Positions 1-7,969 of a stretch of DNA of 57,624 bases are shown here, piece after piece (the stretch's first letter is position 1; each line of letters begins with the position of its first letter). This stretch comes from a candidate division BRC1 bacterium ADurb.Bin183. Its GTDB lineage: Bacteria; Sumerlaeota; Sumerlaeia; MWCT01. The stretch spans positions 1-57,624 of the forward strand of contig MWCT01000008.1 of assembly GCA_002070185.1 (NCBI GenBank), read 5' to 3'. Both the position numbers and the translations under genes were made by a program. The notes under the pieces are model-generated. The model searched no databases and was not told the origin of the DNA. It worked only from the letters and a program-made list of their open reading frames with translations.

Positions 1-102
1 TCGTTGGGATCGGTGGGGGCTTTGACCTGCACCCGCCCCGGCGCAATAATTGCAATTCCGAGCCGCGAAGAAATCAAAGAAAAGTTCAATTTAAAAGTAT
101 AA
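1..102 (+). CDS. PfkB-family sugar kinase, C-terminal end (partial)
   Basis: The first 34 codons read open in frame 1 and stop at TAA 100-102. The peptide contains GSVGALTCTRPGAI followed by AIPSREEIKEKF. This resembles the extreme C-terminus of ribokinase/fructokinase-type PfkB kinases, where an Ala-rich helix, a 'TRxGA' turn and 'xxPSxEEV' close the fold. The catalytic GAGD motif and substrate-binding part lie outside the window, so the substrate cannot be named. The gene converges on the minus-strand ABC cassette, with a hairpin between them. The call rests on about 30 residues and is moderately sure. Confidence 0.6.
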   Translation, partial: SLGSVGALTCTRPGAIIAIPSREEIKEKFNLKV

Positions 103-162
103 AAAATAGGGGACGTATGTCCCCTTCGGATCCGCAAACTTTGGCAAAATATATTTCAAACC
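103..162 (-). terminator. Rho-independent terminator for the Gld-like operon
   Basis: A perfect 6-bp stem GGGGAC (109-114) / GTCCCC (119-124) with loop GTAT lies in this gap. On the minus strand the stem is followed by TATTTTTTAT, the layout of an intrinsic terminator placed about 40 bases after the DUF4340 stop codon. On the plus strand no T-run follows, so it is less convincing for the upstream kinase. Confidence 0.6.
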
Positions 163-1377
163 TTATTCATCTTCTTTTTGCCTTTCCTCCGTTGAAGACG
201 AAGGCTGATCCTCTTTGTGCGGCGTTTTTGCAGGCGTGACGGCGTTTTTGAGGATATCGTCAATCTTTTTTTGAATTGCCGCCTCGCGCTCCTCTTCGCT
301 CATTGCGTTCAACTCTTCCGCCGTCTTTCTTGCCCGTTCCTGCAAAGCCTCCTGATCAACCGGTTGTGGCGGAGCTGGCGTAGGCGTGGGTTTTGCCTCA
401 AGGTCATCGAGCGTTTTCATGAAACTGTCGCGAATGTATTGATAAACAAAATAAACTGTATCCTGTCCTTCGGCGCGCACAAACCACTGATTGGATTGTT
501 CCTTGCTTTCATGCCCAATGTAAAGGGTTGGAGTGGAAGAGCCGTCCTTGAGCGAACAGGAAATGGCAAAGGCGTCCGTTCCTAAACCATATTCTTCGTA
601 AGGTTTTTGTGGGTAATCTTTAATGAAACCCGAAGCACGCAAGTGGGCAAAGGAGTTAACAATACGCGAACCGTCTTCCTTTTTAATCTGGAAACTTTTG
701 GGCGAAAGGCATGTCCATTCATCAGAGGCAAGACGTCCCAGTTTGATGGGAGGCTGATTCGGATGCTGAAGCGTGAAGCCGGTAATATCTTCAGACTTGA
801 TGTCGAATATTTCCCGCTCTCGCCAGTTATCCTCTCCCGCTTGAAAAAGACCCATCATCATGCCCGGAATGGCGACAACCTCGTCCGAGCCCTCTGCGCG
901 GACGTAGGTGATTGGGTTCATATAATTCGGACCCATCTTGCCAATATAATAATCTCCGATTGAGGCGTTGGATTTATCAAAAAATTTCACTCTTGTGCCG
1001 GTTAATTTATCCACCTGAAACTTGATGTGGTTTTCAGGATTCTTGGAAACAACCTCGCCTTCGCCGCTATTGCCGAGTGTTTCAAAGATGCGCTCCACAT
1101 TCTTTTTTGCGGCGGGATATTTGCGTTCAGGGTTGGTATACCAAACCCCATCTAACTTTTTGAGCGTTGAGGATGACATGCCGTCCATCTGAAAAATCTG
1201 AATTTGATAGCAATCATCCGCCTTGATTTTTTGGAATAATGATACTTTTTTAGGGGCTTCGAGACGATCAGGCGTCTTTTGCCCGGCTTTATCCTGAAAA
1301 GGTTTTTCAGATACAAGGACAATGATGACAAGAATAGCAGCGATAATTGCAATAAGAATTACGTTTTTTGTTTTCAT
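163..1377 (-). CDS. DUF4340 domain protein of a Gld-like ABC cassette
   Basis: A 404-residue protein with one N-terminal membrane anchor (about residues 5-23) and a long extracytoplasmic part. The middle (about 60-330) is beta-rich and reads as DUF4340, with repeated WYT/WTCLSP and DDLEAK-type strands. A Pro/Thr stretch (about 332-345) leads into a charged, Glu/Lys-rich C-terminal tail. DUF4340 proteins usually sit next to GldG-like proteins and an ABC-2 exporter, exactly as here: it is the last of four genes, 53 bases after the GldG-like gene. GGAG lies 9 bases before the ATG. The role is unknown; it is probably an accessory periplasmic subunit of the exporter. The family call is fairly sure; the function is inference. 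Confidence 0.75.
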   Translation of the reverse strand: MKTKNVILIAIIAAILVIIVLVSEKPFQDKAGQKTPDRLEAPKKVSLFQKIKADDCYQIQIFQMDGMSSSTLKKLDGVWYTNPERKYPAAKKNVERIFETLGNSGEGEVVSKNPENHIKFQVDKLTGTRVKFFDKSNASIGDYYIGKMGPNYMNPITYVRAEGSDEVVAIPGMMMGLFQAGEDNWREREIFDIKSEDITGFTLQHPNQPPIKLGRLASDEWTCLSPKSFQIKKEDGSRIVNSFAHLRASGFIKDYPQKPYEEYGLGTDAFAISCSLKDGSSTPTLYIGHESKEQSNQWFVRAEGQDTVYFVYQYIRDSFMKTLDDLEAKPTPTPAPPQPVDQEALQERARKTAEELNAMSEEEREAAIQKKIDDILKNAVTPAKTPHKEDQPSSSTEERQKEDE

Positions 1378-1430
1378 CGGTTCACACTCCGTAATTTCGT
1401 GGATTGGATATCATGATGAAAAATGAATCC

Positions 1431-3086
1431 TCACTCTTTATCTTTCGTCAAAAGCAACTCATAATAACGACGGCGGGCTTTGATGAAAGGGATGCGCGCC
1501 AGACCGAAAAGAATTATCACAATGGGCATTCCGAGAATGGCTGCCCATTTATACGTAGTTTTTTGAGCATCGGATAACTCTTTTTTGAGCGGACGCTGGG
1601 CGGAGGCGCGGCTGCGGATGCCGATTAAATCCTGACCGATTGCCATGCTGTCAATGGCGTTTTCAAGAAAGGTCAGGTTATCTTTGGAGCGGGTGGCATA
1701 AAGATATTGGTCGCGGACAAAAAGGGAGTTTGCCAAAACAAGTATTTGTGTTTCTGGGCTTTTATCTTTTCTTTGCTCTTCTGTCGTGCCGGAAGAGGGC
1801 GGAGCCGCCGGTTCGTTTTCTTTGTTTGACTCGCTTGCCTCATCATCTTTTGGAATCGGTTCCCCCTTATAGGCGCTGGTAAATTCTCCTTCCGCAAGAA
1901 AAGCCAGATTATATCTTTTAACATCATCTTTTGTAATTCTGCGATTTTTCTGTTTGAAAGGATTCAAATCGAAGGGAGCGGTGTTTTGATAGCCAGCCTC
2001 AGTTGATGATGCAAGGGCAGTCAACTTCACCCCTTCAGGGATGCTTTCTGACTGAGACAAGGAACTGACCCAAGGAAGTACCAGGGCAGAGAGCCGCTTG
2101 GTAATGGGATGTTCTCTATTCAAGTCGCGTTCCACGCTGACCCAGAAAGGATATTGCATCATCGTTTGCATATACCCTGTGGAAAAAGCCGCCATGCCGC
2201 TTGAACGCATATCTTCAATCAAATCATCGTTAATTTGTATCCCATATTTTGCAAGGATTATGGCAATATTGGGTTTTTCGGGATTTGCCTCGAGCGTGCG
2301 TTGGTCAATTTTGATGGCGTCAACAAGACAGATGAGTTTGCCGCCCCGCATGATAAACTGGTCAATTTCGAAAAGCTCATGCTCCGTGAAATTTTTAGGC
2401 GAGATGATAATCAAGACATCAACCGATTCGTGGATTTTTTGTCCTTTCTCAATTTGGATTGGGCTTGCCTGATATAATTTCTGGACAGATTTCATGAACG
2501 TTTGATACTCTTTGTCTATATCGAGTTCATCCTTGTTCGCAAGGATTCGAATTTCGGGAGGTTTGGGCATGGAGACCTTTTTAATTGCGGCAGAAAGGTC
2601 GTATTCCAGCGTCTCCGGATCAATAATCGGAACAGTTTCCTTACGATCCTCATAATTGATCGTCATGCCGAAATATGCTTCCATTGCCTCAAATGTGTGT
2701 TTTTCGACTGTTTGAATATTCAGAGGCGGAACGCCGTCATACATCAATTTCCGTTTCAATTCATCATTATCGGCGGGATCAAAAAATTCCACGCGAAGGT
2801 TTCCTTTGGCGTATGCCTGATATTCTTTAAGAAGGTCTTCAACATCCTGGCGGACAGTTGAAAGGTAGGGGGGGAGTTTCTGGCTGATATATGCCTTGAT
2901 GGTCACTATATCTTTCAAATTTTCCACCATCTTTTTGCTGGATGGGGAAAGGGTGTAAATCTTGCTTTCAGTCAGGTCAATTCGCCAAACCAGGTGGCGC
3001 GCCACAAGAAAATTGACCACAACAAGAATTAACAACATTGATACAACCACAACGGTAAGATTGGTTGTTTTTGTTATCCTGCTCAC
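1431..3086 (-). CDS. GldG-like auxiliary subunit of an ABC-2 exporter
   Basis: A protein of about 551 residues with an N-terminal membrane segment, a large periplasmic region and a second membrane helix near the C-terminus (IIILFGLARIPFIKA). It carries the DLTESKIYTLS motif just after the first helix and the tandem Rossmann-like folds of the GldG/ABC_transp_aux family (VLIIISPKNFTEHELFEIDQ). An Asp/Glu/Pro-rich low-complexity linker lies near residue 430. I place the start at the GTG at 3086: GGGAGG lies 7 bases upstream. The TTG at 3101 that would lengthen the frame lies inside that ribosome-binding site. It sits between the permease and DUF4340 genes. In Bacteroidetes GldAFG acts in gliding; in other phyla the substrate is unknown. 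Confidence 0.82.
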   Translation of the reverse strand: MSRITKTTNLTVVVVSMLLILVVVNFLVARHLVWRIDLTESKIYTLSPSSKKMVENLKDIVTIKAYISQKLPPYLSTVRQDVEDLLKEYQAYAKGNLRVEFFDPADNDELKRKLMYDGVPPLNIQTVEKHTFEAMEAYFGMTINYEDRKETVPIIDPETLEYDLSAAIKKVSMPKPPEIRILANKDELDIDKEYQTFMKSVQKLYQASPIQIEKGQKIHESVDVLIIISPKNFTEHELFEIDQFIMRGGKLICLVDAIKIDQRTLEANPEKPNIAIILAKYGIQINDDLIEDMRSSGMAAFSTGYMQTMMQYPFWVSVERDLNREHPITKRLSALVLPWVSSLSQSESIPEGVKLTALASSTEAGYQNTAPFDLNPFKQKNRRITKDDVKRYNLAFLAEGEFTSAYKGEPIPKDDEASESNKENEPAAPPSSGTTEEQRKDKSPETQILVLANSLFVRDQYLYATRSKDNLTFLENAIDSMAIGQDLIGIRSRASAQRPLKKELSDAQKTTYKWAAILGMPIVIILFGLARIPFIKARRRYYELLLTKDKE

Positions 3087-3135
3087 GGTGTTACCTCCCA
3101 AATAAATTCAAAAATATTATGATAAGCAAACTCCA

Positions 3136-3858
3136 TTACTTGCGGCTTTTTATCATGCAGGAGTTGAGGAATAAAAAGAAAAATATCACCGAAAAATAAT
3201 ACACAATATCGCGGATATCAATCACACCGCGGGCGATGTTTTCAAAATGGCGGCTCAATGAAAGATATTGGAAAAAAGGAACCAGCGCCTGAGGAAGCGC
3301 AAAGAGTCCGAACGGATCGCCCACCATATAAAGCGCAAAGCAAATGCAGGTTCCGATGATCCATGCGGCAATCTGGCTATCCAGTAAAGAAGAAGAAAAC
3401 AACCCAATCGCAAGATAGGCGCCGCCCATTAAAAACAAACCGATATATCCGCCGATAATCGGACCTTTATCTGTTCCAACCTCCGGCGCAACCGTATATT
3501 TCAGAACCAACGGAAGCGCAAAAGTAAAAAGAATCGCCAGCCCCATAAAAATCCAGCCGCCTATAAATTTCCCCAGAACCGCTTCCATATCCCGCACGGG
3601 AGAAGTCATCAGAATCTCGATGGTTCCCTGTCTGCGTTCTTCCGCCCAAAGACGCATTGTGATGGCGGGGATAAAAAGGATGAAAATGATGGGGACAAGT
3701 CCGAAAAAGGAGCGCAAATCTGCCTGCCCGCGCAAGAAATATCCCCTCATGACCAGCCACTGCGTTATCACCAGAAATGCAACGAGAAAGATATAGGCAA
3801 GCGGCGTGCTGAAATAGCTTCGGAATTCCTTTTTAACCAGTACTATTGTGTTATGCAT
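3136..3858 (-). CDS. ABC-2 type permease, GldF-like
   Basis: A 240-residue integral membrane protein with about six hydrophobic segments. The cytoplasmic-loop signature GTIEILMTSPVRDMEAVLGKF between the second and third helices is typical of ABC-2 permeases (contact with the ATPase). Length and sequence fit the GldF/NosY-like group. GAGG lies 7 bases before the ATG. It follows the ATPase gene by 37 bases and precedes the GldG-like gene, so it should form the membrane channel of this exporter. The transported substrate cannot be told. Confidence 0.85.
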   Translation of the reverse strand: MHNTIVLVKKEFRSYFSTPLAYIFLVAFLVITQWLVMRGYFLRGQADLRSFFGLVPIIFILFIPAITMRLWAEERRQGTIEILMTSPVRDMEAVLGKFIGGWIFMGLAILFTFALPLVLKYTVAPEVGTDKGPIIGGYIGLFLMGGAYLAIGLFSSSLLDSQIAAWIIGTCICFALYMVGDPFGLFALPQALVPFFQYLSLSRHFENIARGVIDIRDIVYYFSVIFFFLFLNSCMIKSRK

Positions 3859-3895
3859 TTCACAACCTCGCTTATGGATTTTTCCTATATGTTTA

Positions 3896-4828
3896 TCAGG
3901 ATGATGTCAGATCGCGGAATATATCTTCGAGACTTGCCCGCTCGTGGCTCAGTTCCGTTAGAACCCAGTCGTTCTTGACTGCCATACGAAAAAGATCCTC
4001 GCATGGATTTTTGTCTTTGGGCGCAAGTATCTCAAAACGGCAGCCAATCTGCGGAGATTCTTCCTGAAACCGTACACTTTCAACGGAGATTAATTCTTGG
4101 ATTCGCGACTGAACGGTATCTTTTGGTCCTTTGATGCGAACATAATAAATCGTGCGCCCGCGGCTTTGTTCCGCCAACTGCTCAGTTGTCCCGTCGGCAA
4201 CCAGCTTGCCATTATGAATAATGATTGCTCGGTTACATGTGGCGGTGACCTCAGGAAGGATATGCGTGGAAAGGATAATTGTCTTTTTCTGACCGATCTT
4301 TTTAATCAACTCGCGGATTTCAATAATCTGGTTTGGGTCAAGACCAGAAGTCGGTTCGTCAAGAATCAAGATTTCCGGATCGTGAATCAGCGCTTGCGCA
4401 AGACCGACGCGCTGGCGATAGCCTTTAGAAAGCTCGCCGATATTTTTTTTAATCTCGCGTTCGAGACTGCACGTCTCCACAATCTGCCGAACACGGCTCA
4501 TCTTTTTCGATTTGGGGATGTTGCGGAGCTCGGCGATAAACAGGAGATAATCCACAACTCCCATGTCCATATAAAGAGGAGTATTTTCAGGAAGATAACC
4601 GATTTTTCGGCGCACCTCAAGGGAATGCTCCTTGATATTCAAATCCCCGATTTGAACTTGCCCCTGGTCAGGCTCAAGATAACAAGTGATCATCTTCATC
4701 GTTGTCGTCTTGCCGGCGCCGTTGGGACCCAGAAAACCAACAATTTCGCCCAGACTGACCTTGAAAGAAACCTTATTGACGGCGACTGTTTCGCCGAATC
4801 GTTTTGTGAGATTTTTGACAGTTATCAT
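3896..4828 (-). CDS. ABC transporter ATP-binding protein, GldA-like
   Basis: A 310-residue cytoplasmic ATPase. Walker A GPNGAGKTTTMKM is near residue 35, signature LSKGYRQRVGLAQAL near 134, Walker B ILILDEP directly after, and the H-loop STHI near 193. The last 80 residues form the C-terminal extension seen in ABC-2 exporter ATPases of the GldA/DrrA type. It is the first gene of the four-gene minus-strand cassette and should power the permease at 3136. The sequence before the ATG (AAAGGTGTGAGGT) supplies the ribosome-binding site. It is not LptB: the LPS genes lie elsewhere and lptB lacks this C-terminal domain. Confidence 0.88.
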   Translation of the reverse strand: MITVKNLTKRFGETVAVNKVSFKVSLGEIVGFLGPNGAGKTTTMKMITCYLEPDQGQVQIGDLNIKEHSLEVRRKIGYLPENTPLYMDMGVVDYLLFIAELRNIPKSKKMSRVRQIVETCSLEREIKKNIGELSKGYRQRVGLAQALIHDPEILILDEPTSGLDPNQIIEIRELIKKIGQKKTIILSTHILPEVTATCNRAIIIHNGKLVADGTTEQLAEQSRGRTIYYVRIKGPKDTVQSRIQELISVESVRFQEESPQIGCRFEILAPKDKNPCEDLFRMAVKNDWVLTELSHERASLEDIFRDLTSS

Positions 4829-5233
4829 ACCTCACACCTTTGAAAAAAATAGATAAAAATTATTCTTTCTAATTCAAAGCAACGGATATGCCAGTTATAT
4901 AAATCCTATTACATCAATGTTTTAATAAGTCGTTCCATCGTGTGCTGCGAAATATTGTCGCACCAAAGCTCCGCTCGATACGCCAATTTGCGTCATTTTG
5001 CATACTGCGGTTCTGTATCAAATTTTTGTAAGCGCATTCATTGCTCTTCTCATCTATCTTTTCACAATACCCAAATTAAGACATGCATAAAAAACTCATG
5101 TATGAATATACGCTATCGTTGACATTAAAATATTATTGATGCAAGAGATACTGATAATTTTTTATGCAAAATTTGGAAATTATTATTATTTTGTTTTGTG
5201 GATAAATAGGAATATCATTAGCAGATTTCATCC
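4829..5233. other. AT-rich divergent intergenic region
   Basis: About 400 bases separate the minus-strand ABC cassette from the plus-strand glycosyltransferase, so both promoters should lie here. A TTGACA sits at 5119-5124 on the plus strand, but no good -10 box lies 16-18 bases downstream; the nearest similar boxes (GATACT at 5147, GATAAT at 5153) are too far away. I see no tRNA, no clear hairpin and no convincing small gene. Confidence 0.5.
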
Positions 5234-6343
5234 ATGAAGATATTACACATCATCCCTTCCTTACAAATAGGAGGCGCGGAGATTCTGACTGTTAACCTTG
5301 CCGTTGCCCAAAAGAAATTGGGACATGATGTTTGCATTTGTTGCCTCATGTATCCTCCTGAAACCGGAACGCTCATCAGCTCGGCATCTGCAAACAATAT
5401 CCCTGTTTATTTTTCTTATTGCAGGCACGAACCAAGATTACTCCCCATCATCAAACTCATGCTTTTAATAAGGCGCATTTGCCCTGATGTGGTTCAAAGC
5501 CATCTTCCAAGATCCAATCCAGCGGCAACCATTGCCGCTCGGCTGGCGGGCGTTCGTTGCATCGTGGCAACATATCATAATCCCATAATATGGTCAAACA
5601 AAAGACAAAGGCGATGGGGACGATTTGCCGCTCGTTGGCAGGATGGAATTTTTTGCGACGCGGAAATCATCAAAAAAAAACTTATAGAATATAACCCCTC
5701 TGTCGCCGATAAGGCGCGTGTTCTTTATCCGGGTGTGATTACAAAAAGGACGCCGCGTTTTCCTGAAAATTATCACGAAATCAAAAAAAAATTATGCATG
5801 ACCGGCTCTGAAAAACTGGCGGGGATAGTGGCTCGCCTTGCGCCCGTTAAAGGACACGCGGTTTTGATTGATGCCGCTGAACAAGTAATCCGGCATAATC
5901 CAAACGTAAGATTTTTGATTGTCGGCGATGGACCCACAAAGAACGATTTATACAAAGTAATCATTCAAAAAAACCTTGAAAAACACGTTCTATTGACCGG
6001 TTATGTGCAGGATATTGACTCGATTTTTTCAATTCTTGATTTGTATGTGTTGCCCTCTTTTTCCGAAGGGTTTCCTTTATGTATCCTTGAGGCGCTCGTT
6101 TTTGGAATCCCTATCGTTGCAACTAATGTCGGCGGCATCCCGGAAGTTATAAAATCAGGCGTGAACGGGATTCTTGTCGAACCTAACAATCCGGGAAAAT
6201 TATCAGATGCTATTTTGAAAACCCTTGCCGACCCTGTGGCAATGGCTTGTATGAAAATGAACGCCATCGAATCGGCAAAATCCTTTTCAATTGAGAATAC
6301 AGCACAAAACGCCATTAAACTTTATGAGGAAATCCGAAGGTGA
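5234..6343 (+). CDS. GT4-family glycosyltransferase
   Basis: A 369-residue GT-B fold enzyme of family GT4. The N-terminus has the acceptor-side start MKILHIIPSLQIGGAE. The nucleotide-sugar half includes VARLAPVKGH near residue 200, FLIVGDGP near 232, and the E-x7-E motif in EGFPLCILEAL near 280, followed by VATNVGGIPEVI. It transfers a sugar from an activated donor to an unknown acceptor, probably a lipid-linked glycan. The stop overlaps the GTG start of the next gene by 3 bases, so the two are translationally coupled. The cytoplasmic location is inferred from the lack of membrane helices. Confidence 0.87.
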   Translation: MKILHIIPSLQIGGAEILTVNLAVAQKKLGHDVCICCLMYPPETGTLISSASANNIPVYFSYCRHEPRLLPIIKLMLLIRRICPDVVQSHLPRSNPAATIAARLAGVRCIVATYHNPIIWSNKRQRRWGRFAARWQDGIFCDAEIIKKKLIEYNPSVADKARVLYPGVITKRTPRFPENYHEIKKKLCMTGSEKLAGIVARLAPVKGHAVLIDAAEQVIRHNPNVRFLIVGDGPTKNDLYKVIIQKNLEKHVLLTGYVQDIDSIFSILDLYVLPSFSEGFPLCILEALVFGIPIVATNVGGIPEVIKSGVNGILVEPNNPGKLSDAILKTLADPVAMACMKMNAIESAKSFSIENTAQNAIKLYEEIRR

Positions 6344-7245
6344 AAATTACCCCCATCAGCCTTGATGAATACATCGAGTTAGTCCAAGGGCTGACACCTT
6401 CAAGTGTTTTTCAAAACCCGCAATATCAATTTCTTCAGACTTTATCGAACCCCTCCCAATACAAGCTGATGCCTTTAAAAATTGAGGATAATTTTAATAT
6501 TATACTTATTCCAGTCATTGTGAGAGAACGTCAAAATGGCTATCCTGAGTATCGAGTTCAAGCAGACAGCATTCACAGCGCCAAAGAATTGACGGAGCAA
6601 ACTTATCGAACCGCCATGACTGCTCTACGGAAAATGAAACCTTATCGCATCACATTAGAATCTTCGATTTTAATACCCGCGCCTTTTCATAAAGAAGATG
6701 GCGAGATTAGAAAAAAGACAACTTATGTCATAAAACTTCCCAATGATTTTGAAGGATGGCTTGCCTCTTTATCTCATGATACGCGGAGCAAAATCAGACG
6801 AGCCATCCGAAAGTCGGAAGAACTTGGCATGGTTGTGAGAAAAAGGGAATTGGACGGATTGGAAGATTTTCTTGGGCTCTTTTATGAAAGATTTCGCAAA
6901 GAACCCGCGATGCTTAATTCATTGCCTGCCTTCTATTTCGAATCCATGTTTAAAATTCTGCCTCAAAATTCGGTTTGCATTTACGATGCCATTTATTGCG
7001 AAAAAAACATTGCAACGCTTCTTGTCGTTAAACTTGCGCCCGATTGCTTTGCGCATAGCACGGCGTTTAATCGTGAATACAGCAATTTAAAAGCGATTGA
7101 AATCCTTTTTGCCGCATGCATAAAAGATTTAATCGCCGAGGGTATCCAAACCCTTAATTTAGGCGGGATTGGAAAAGTCAAATCTCTCGCTCAAATCAAA
7201 TTGAATCTGGGCGCTTGCCCGATTGATTTTCAAACCGTCTCATAG
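6340..7245 (+). CDS. BioF2-like/FemAB-type GNAT acyltransferase
   Basis: A 301-residue protein with the layout of the GNAT_acetyltransf_6 ('BioF2-like', FemAB-related) family. The conserved block with SHDTRSKIRRAIRKSEELGM near residues 147-166 is followed by a stretch with FYERFRKEP and the C-terminal strand LNLGGIG. Members of this family acylate or aminoacylate envelope sugars or peptidoglycan precursors and often sit in polysaccharide clusters. It starts at a GTG at 6340, overlapping the glycosyltransferase stop. The substrate is unknown. Its product probably acts on the glycan made by its neighbour (inference). Confidence 0.72.
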   Translation: MKITPISLDEYIELVQGLTPSSVFQNPQYQFLQTLSNPSQYKLMPLKIEDNFNIILIPVIVRERQNGYPEYRVQADSIHSAKELTEQTYRTAMTALRKMKPYRITLESSILIPAPFHKEDGEIRKKTTYVIKLPNDFEGWLASLSHDTRSKIRRAIRKSEELGMVVRKRELDGLEDFLGLFYERFRKEPAMLNSLPAFYFESMFKILPQNSVCIYDAIYCEKNIATLLVVKLAPDCFAHSTAFNREYSNLKAIEILFAACIKDLIAEGIQTLNLGGIGKVKSLAQIKLNLGACPIDFQTVS

Positions 7246-7281
7246 AAAAACCGCTGCAAGGAAATCAAAAAATATTTTCAC

Positions 7282-7887
7282 TTGCCTCCGATAAAAAAAA
7301 TCAGCCTTGAGAAAATGCACTGCTTTTATTTGGATTTAACAAAGGAAATCCGCCCTGTGTCCGTTCCTTCCAATCTCGAATATTTCGTTATCAAAGATGA
7401 AAAAAACTATTGGAGCGCCGTTGGAGATGGTTACGATGTTCGCGGGATTGATGAAAAAGGAAAAGAGTTCATGAATGAACATATTGCCTTTGCCAGATTA
7501 GCCGAAGGTCAAACCCTGTTTCTCGCATTCAGGAAAAAAAACCTTGTTTACTCGCAAGTCTGGGCATTCCATTCATCTCAGCCTCAAACAGAACTGATAC
7601 CTCCTATAACGTTGGCGCCGGATGAGGCATATTTGTGGCATGCCAATACAAACGCCTTTTTTCGCCGCCTGGGTTATCACAAGATATTTGCTGCCGAAAT
7701 AAACCGAATCCTGAAAGAAATAAATATTAACAGAATATTTATCTCCATCCGCGCAGATAACACCCCCTCTTTGAAAGCGGCTTATGCAGCAGGGTTCGAA
7801 AAAATCGGTTCTTTTTATCTCCTCCGATTCGGCAAACGCTCACGGAGCATCGGATTATCCGAAATAAAACGCTGGCGGCAGAAGTAG
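7282..7887 (+). CDS. GNAT-fold acetyltransferase-like protein
   Basis: About 201 residues if read from the TTG at 7282. An ATG at 7315 with GAG close upstream is an equally plausible start, and neither has a strong ribosome-binding site. The C-terminal half has GNAT features: FFRRLGYHKIFAAEI (acetyl-CoA loop region) and NTPSLKAAYAAGFEKIG (motif B). It follows the BioF2-like gene by 36 bases and is probably co-transcribed. It may modify the same glycan or lipid. The function is unknown; the family assignment is moderate. Confidence 0.6.
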   Translation: MPPIKKISLEKMHCFYLDLTKEIRPVSVPSNLEYFVIKDEKNYWSAVGDGYDVRGIDEKGKEFMNEHIAFARLAEGQTLFLAFRKKNLVYSQVWAFHSSQPQTELIPPITLAPDEAYLWHANTNAFFRRLGYHKIFAAEINRILKEININRIFISIRADNTPSLKAAYAAGFEKIGSFYLLRFGKRSRSIGLSEIKRWRQK

Positions 7888-7896
7888 TATTTTACA

Positions 7897-7925
7897 TTGA
7901 CATTCCATATGGACGTCCGAATAAC
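7897..7925 (+). promoter_or_regulatory. Candidate sigma-70 promoter for yqhQ-prfA
   Basis: TTGACA (7897-7902), a 17-base spacer and AATAAC (7920-7925, 4 of 6 to consensus) lie directly after the GNAT gene and about 45 bases before the yqhQ-like start codon. The -35 is perfect and the spacing ideal, but the -10 is weak. Confidence 0.4.
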
Positions 7926-7969
7926 GCTCTTGTTTTAATATGATTAAAGTATTTTGCAGGTGATTTTTT

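Noticed and set aside
3896..4828. The ATPase as the missing LptB
   Set aside because: It has a C-terminal extension of the GldA type and lies in an operon with ABC-2 permease and GldG-like genes, far from lptC/lptA.
4097..4843. A 248-codon frame opposite the ABC ATPase
   Set aside because: It is the antisense shadow of a gene with all ABC motifs; its translation has no fold-like pattern.
4940..5122. A 60-codon Cys-rich open frame in the large intergenic region
   Set aside because: It starts at a GTG without a ribosome-binding site, has no recognisable motif and lies in AT-rich divergent regulatory sequence.
5119..5158. TTGACA as a promoter for the GT4 gene
   Set aside because: No acceptable -10 box at 16-18 bases; GATACT and GATAAT are 22 or more bases downstream.
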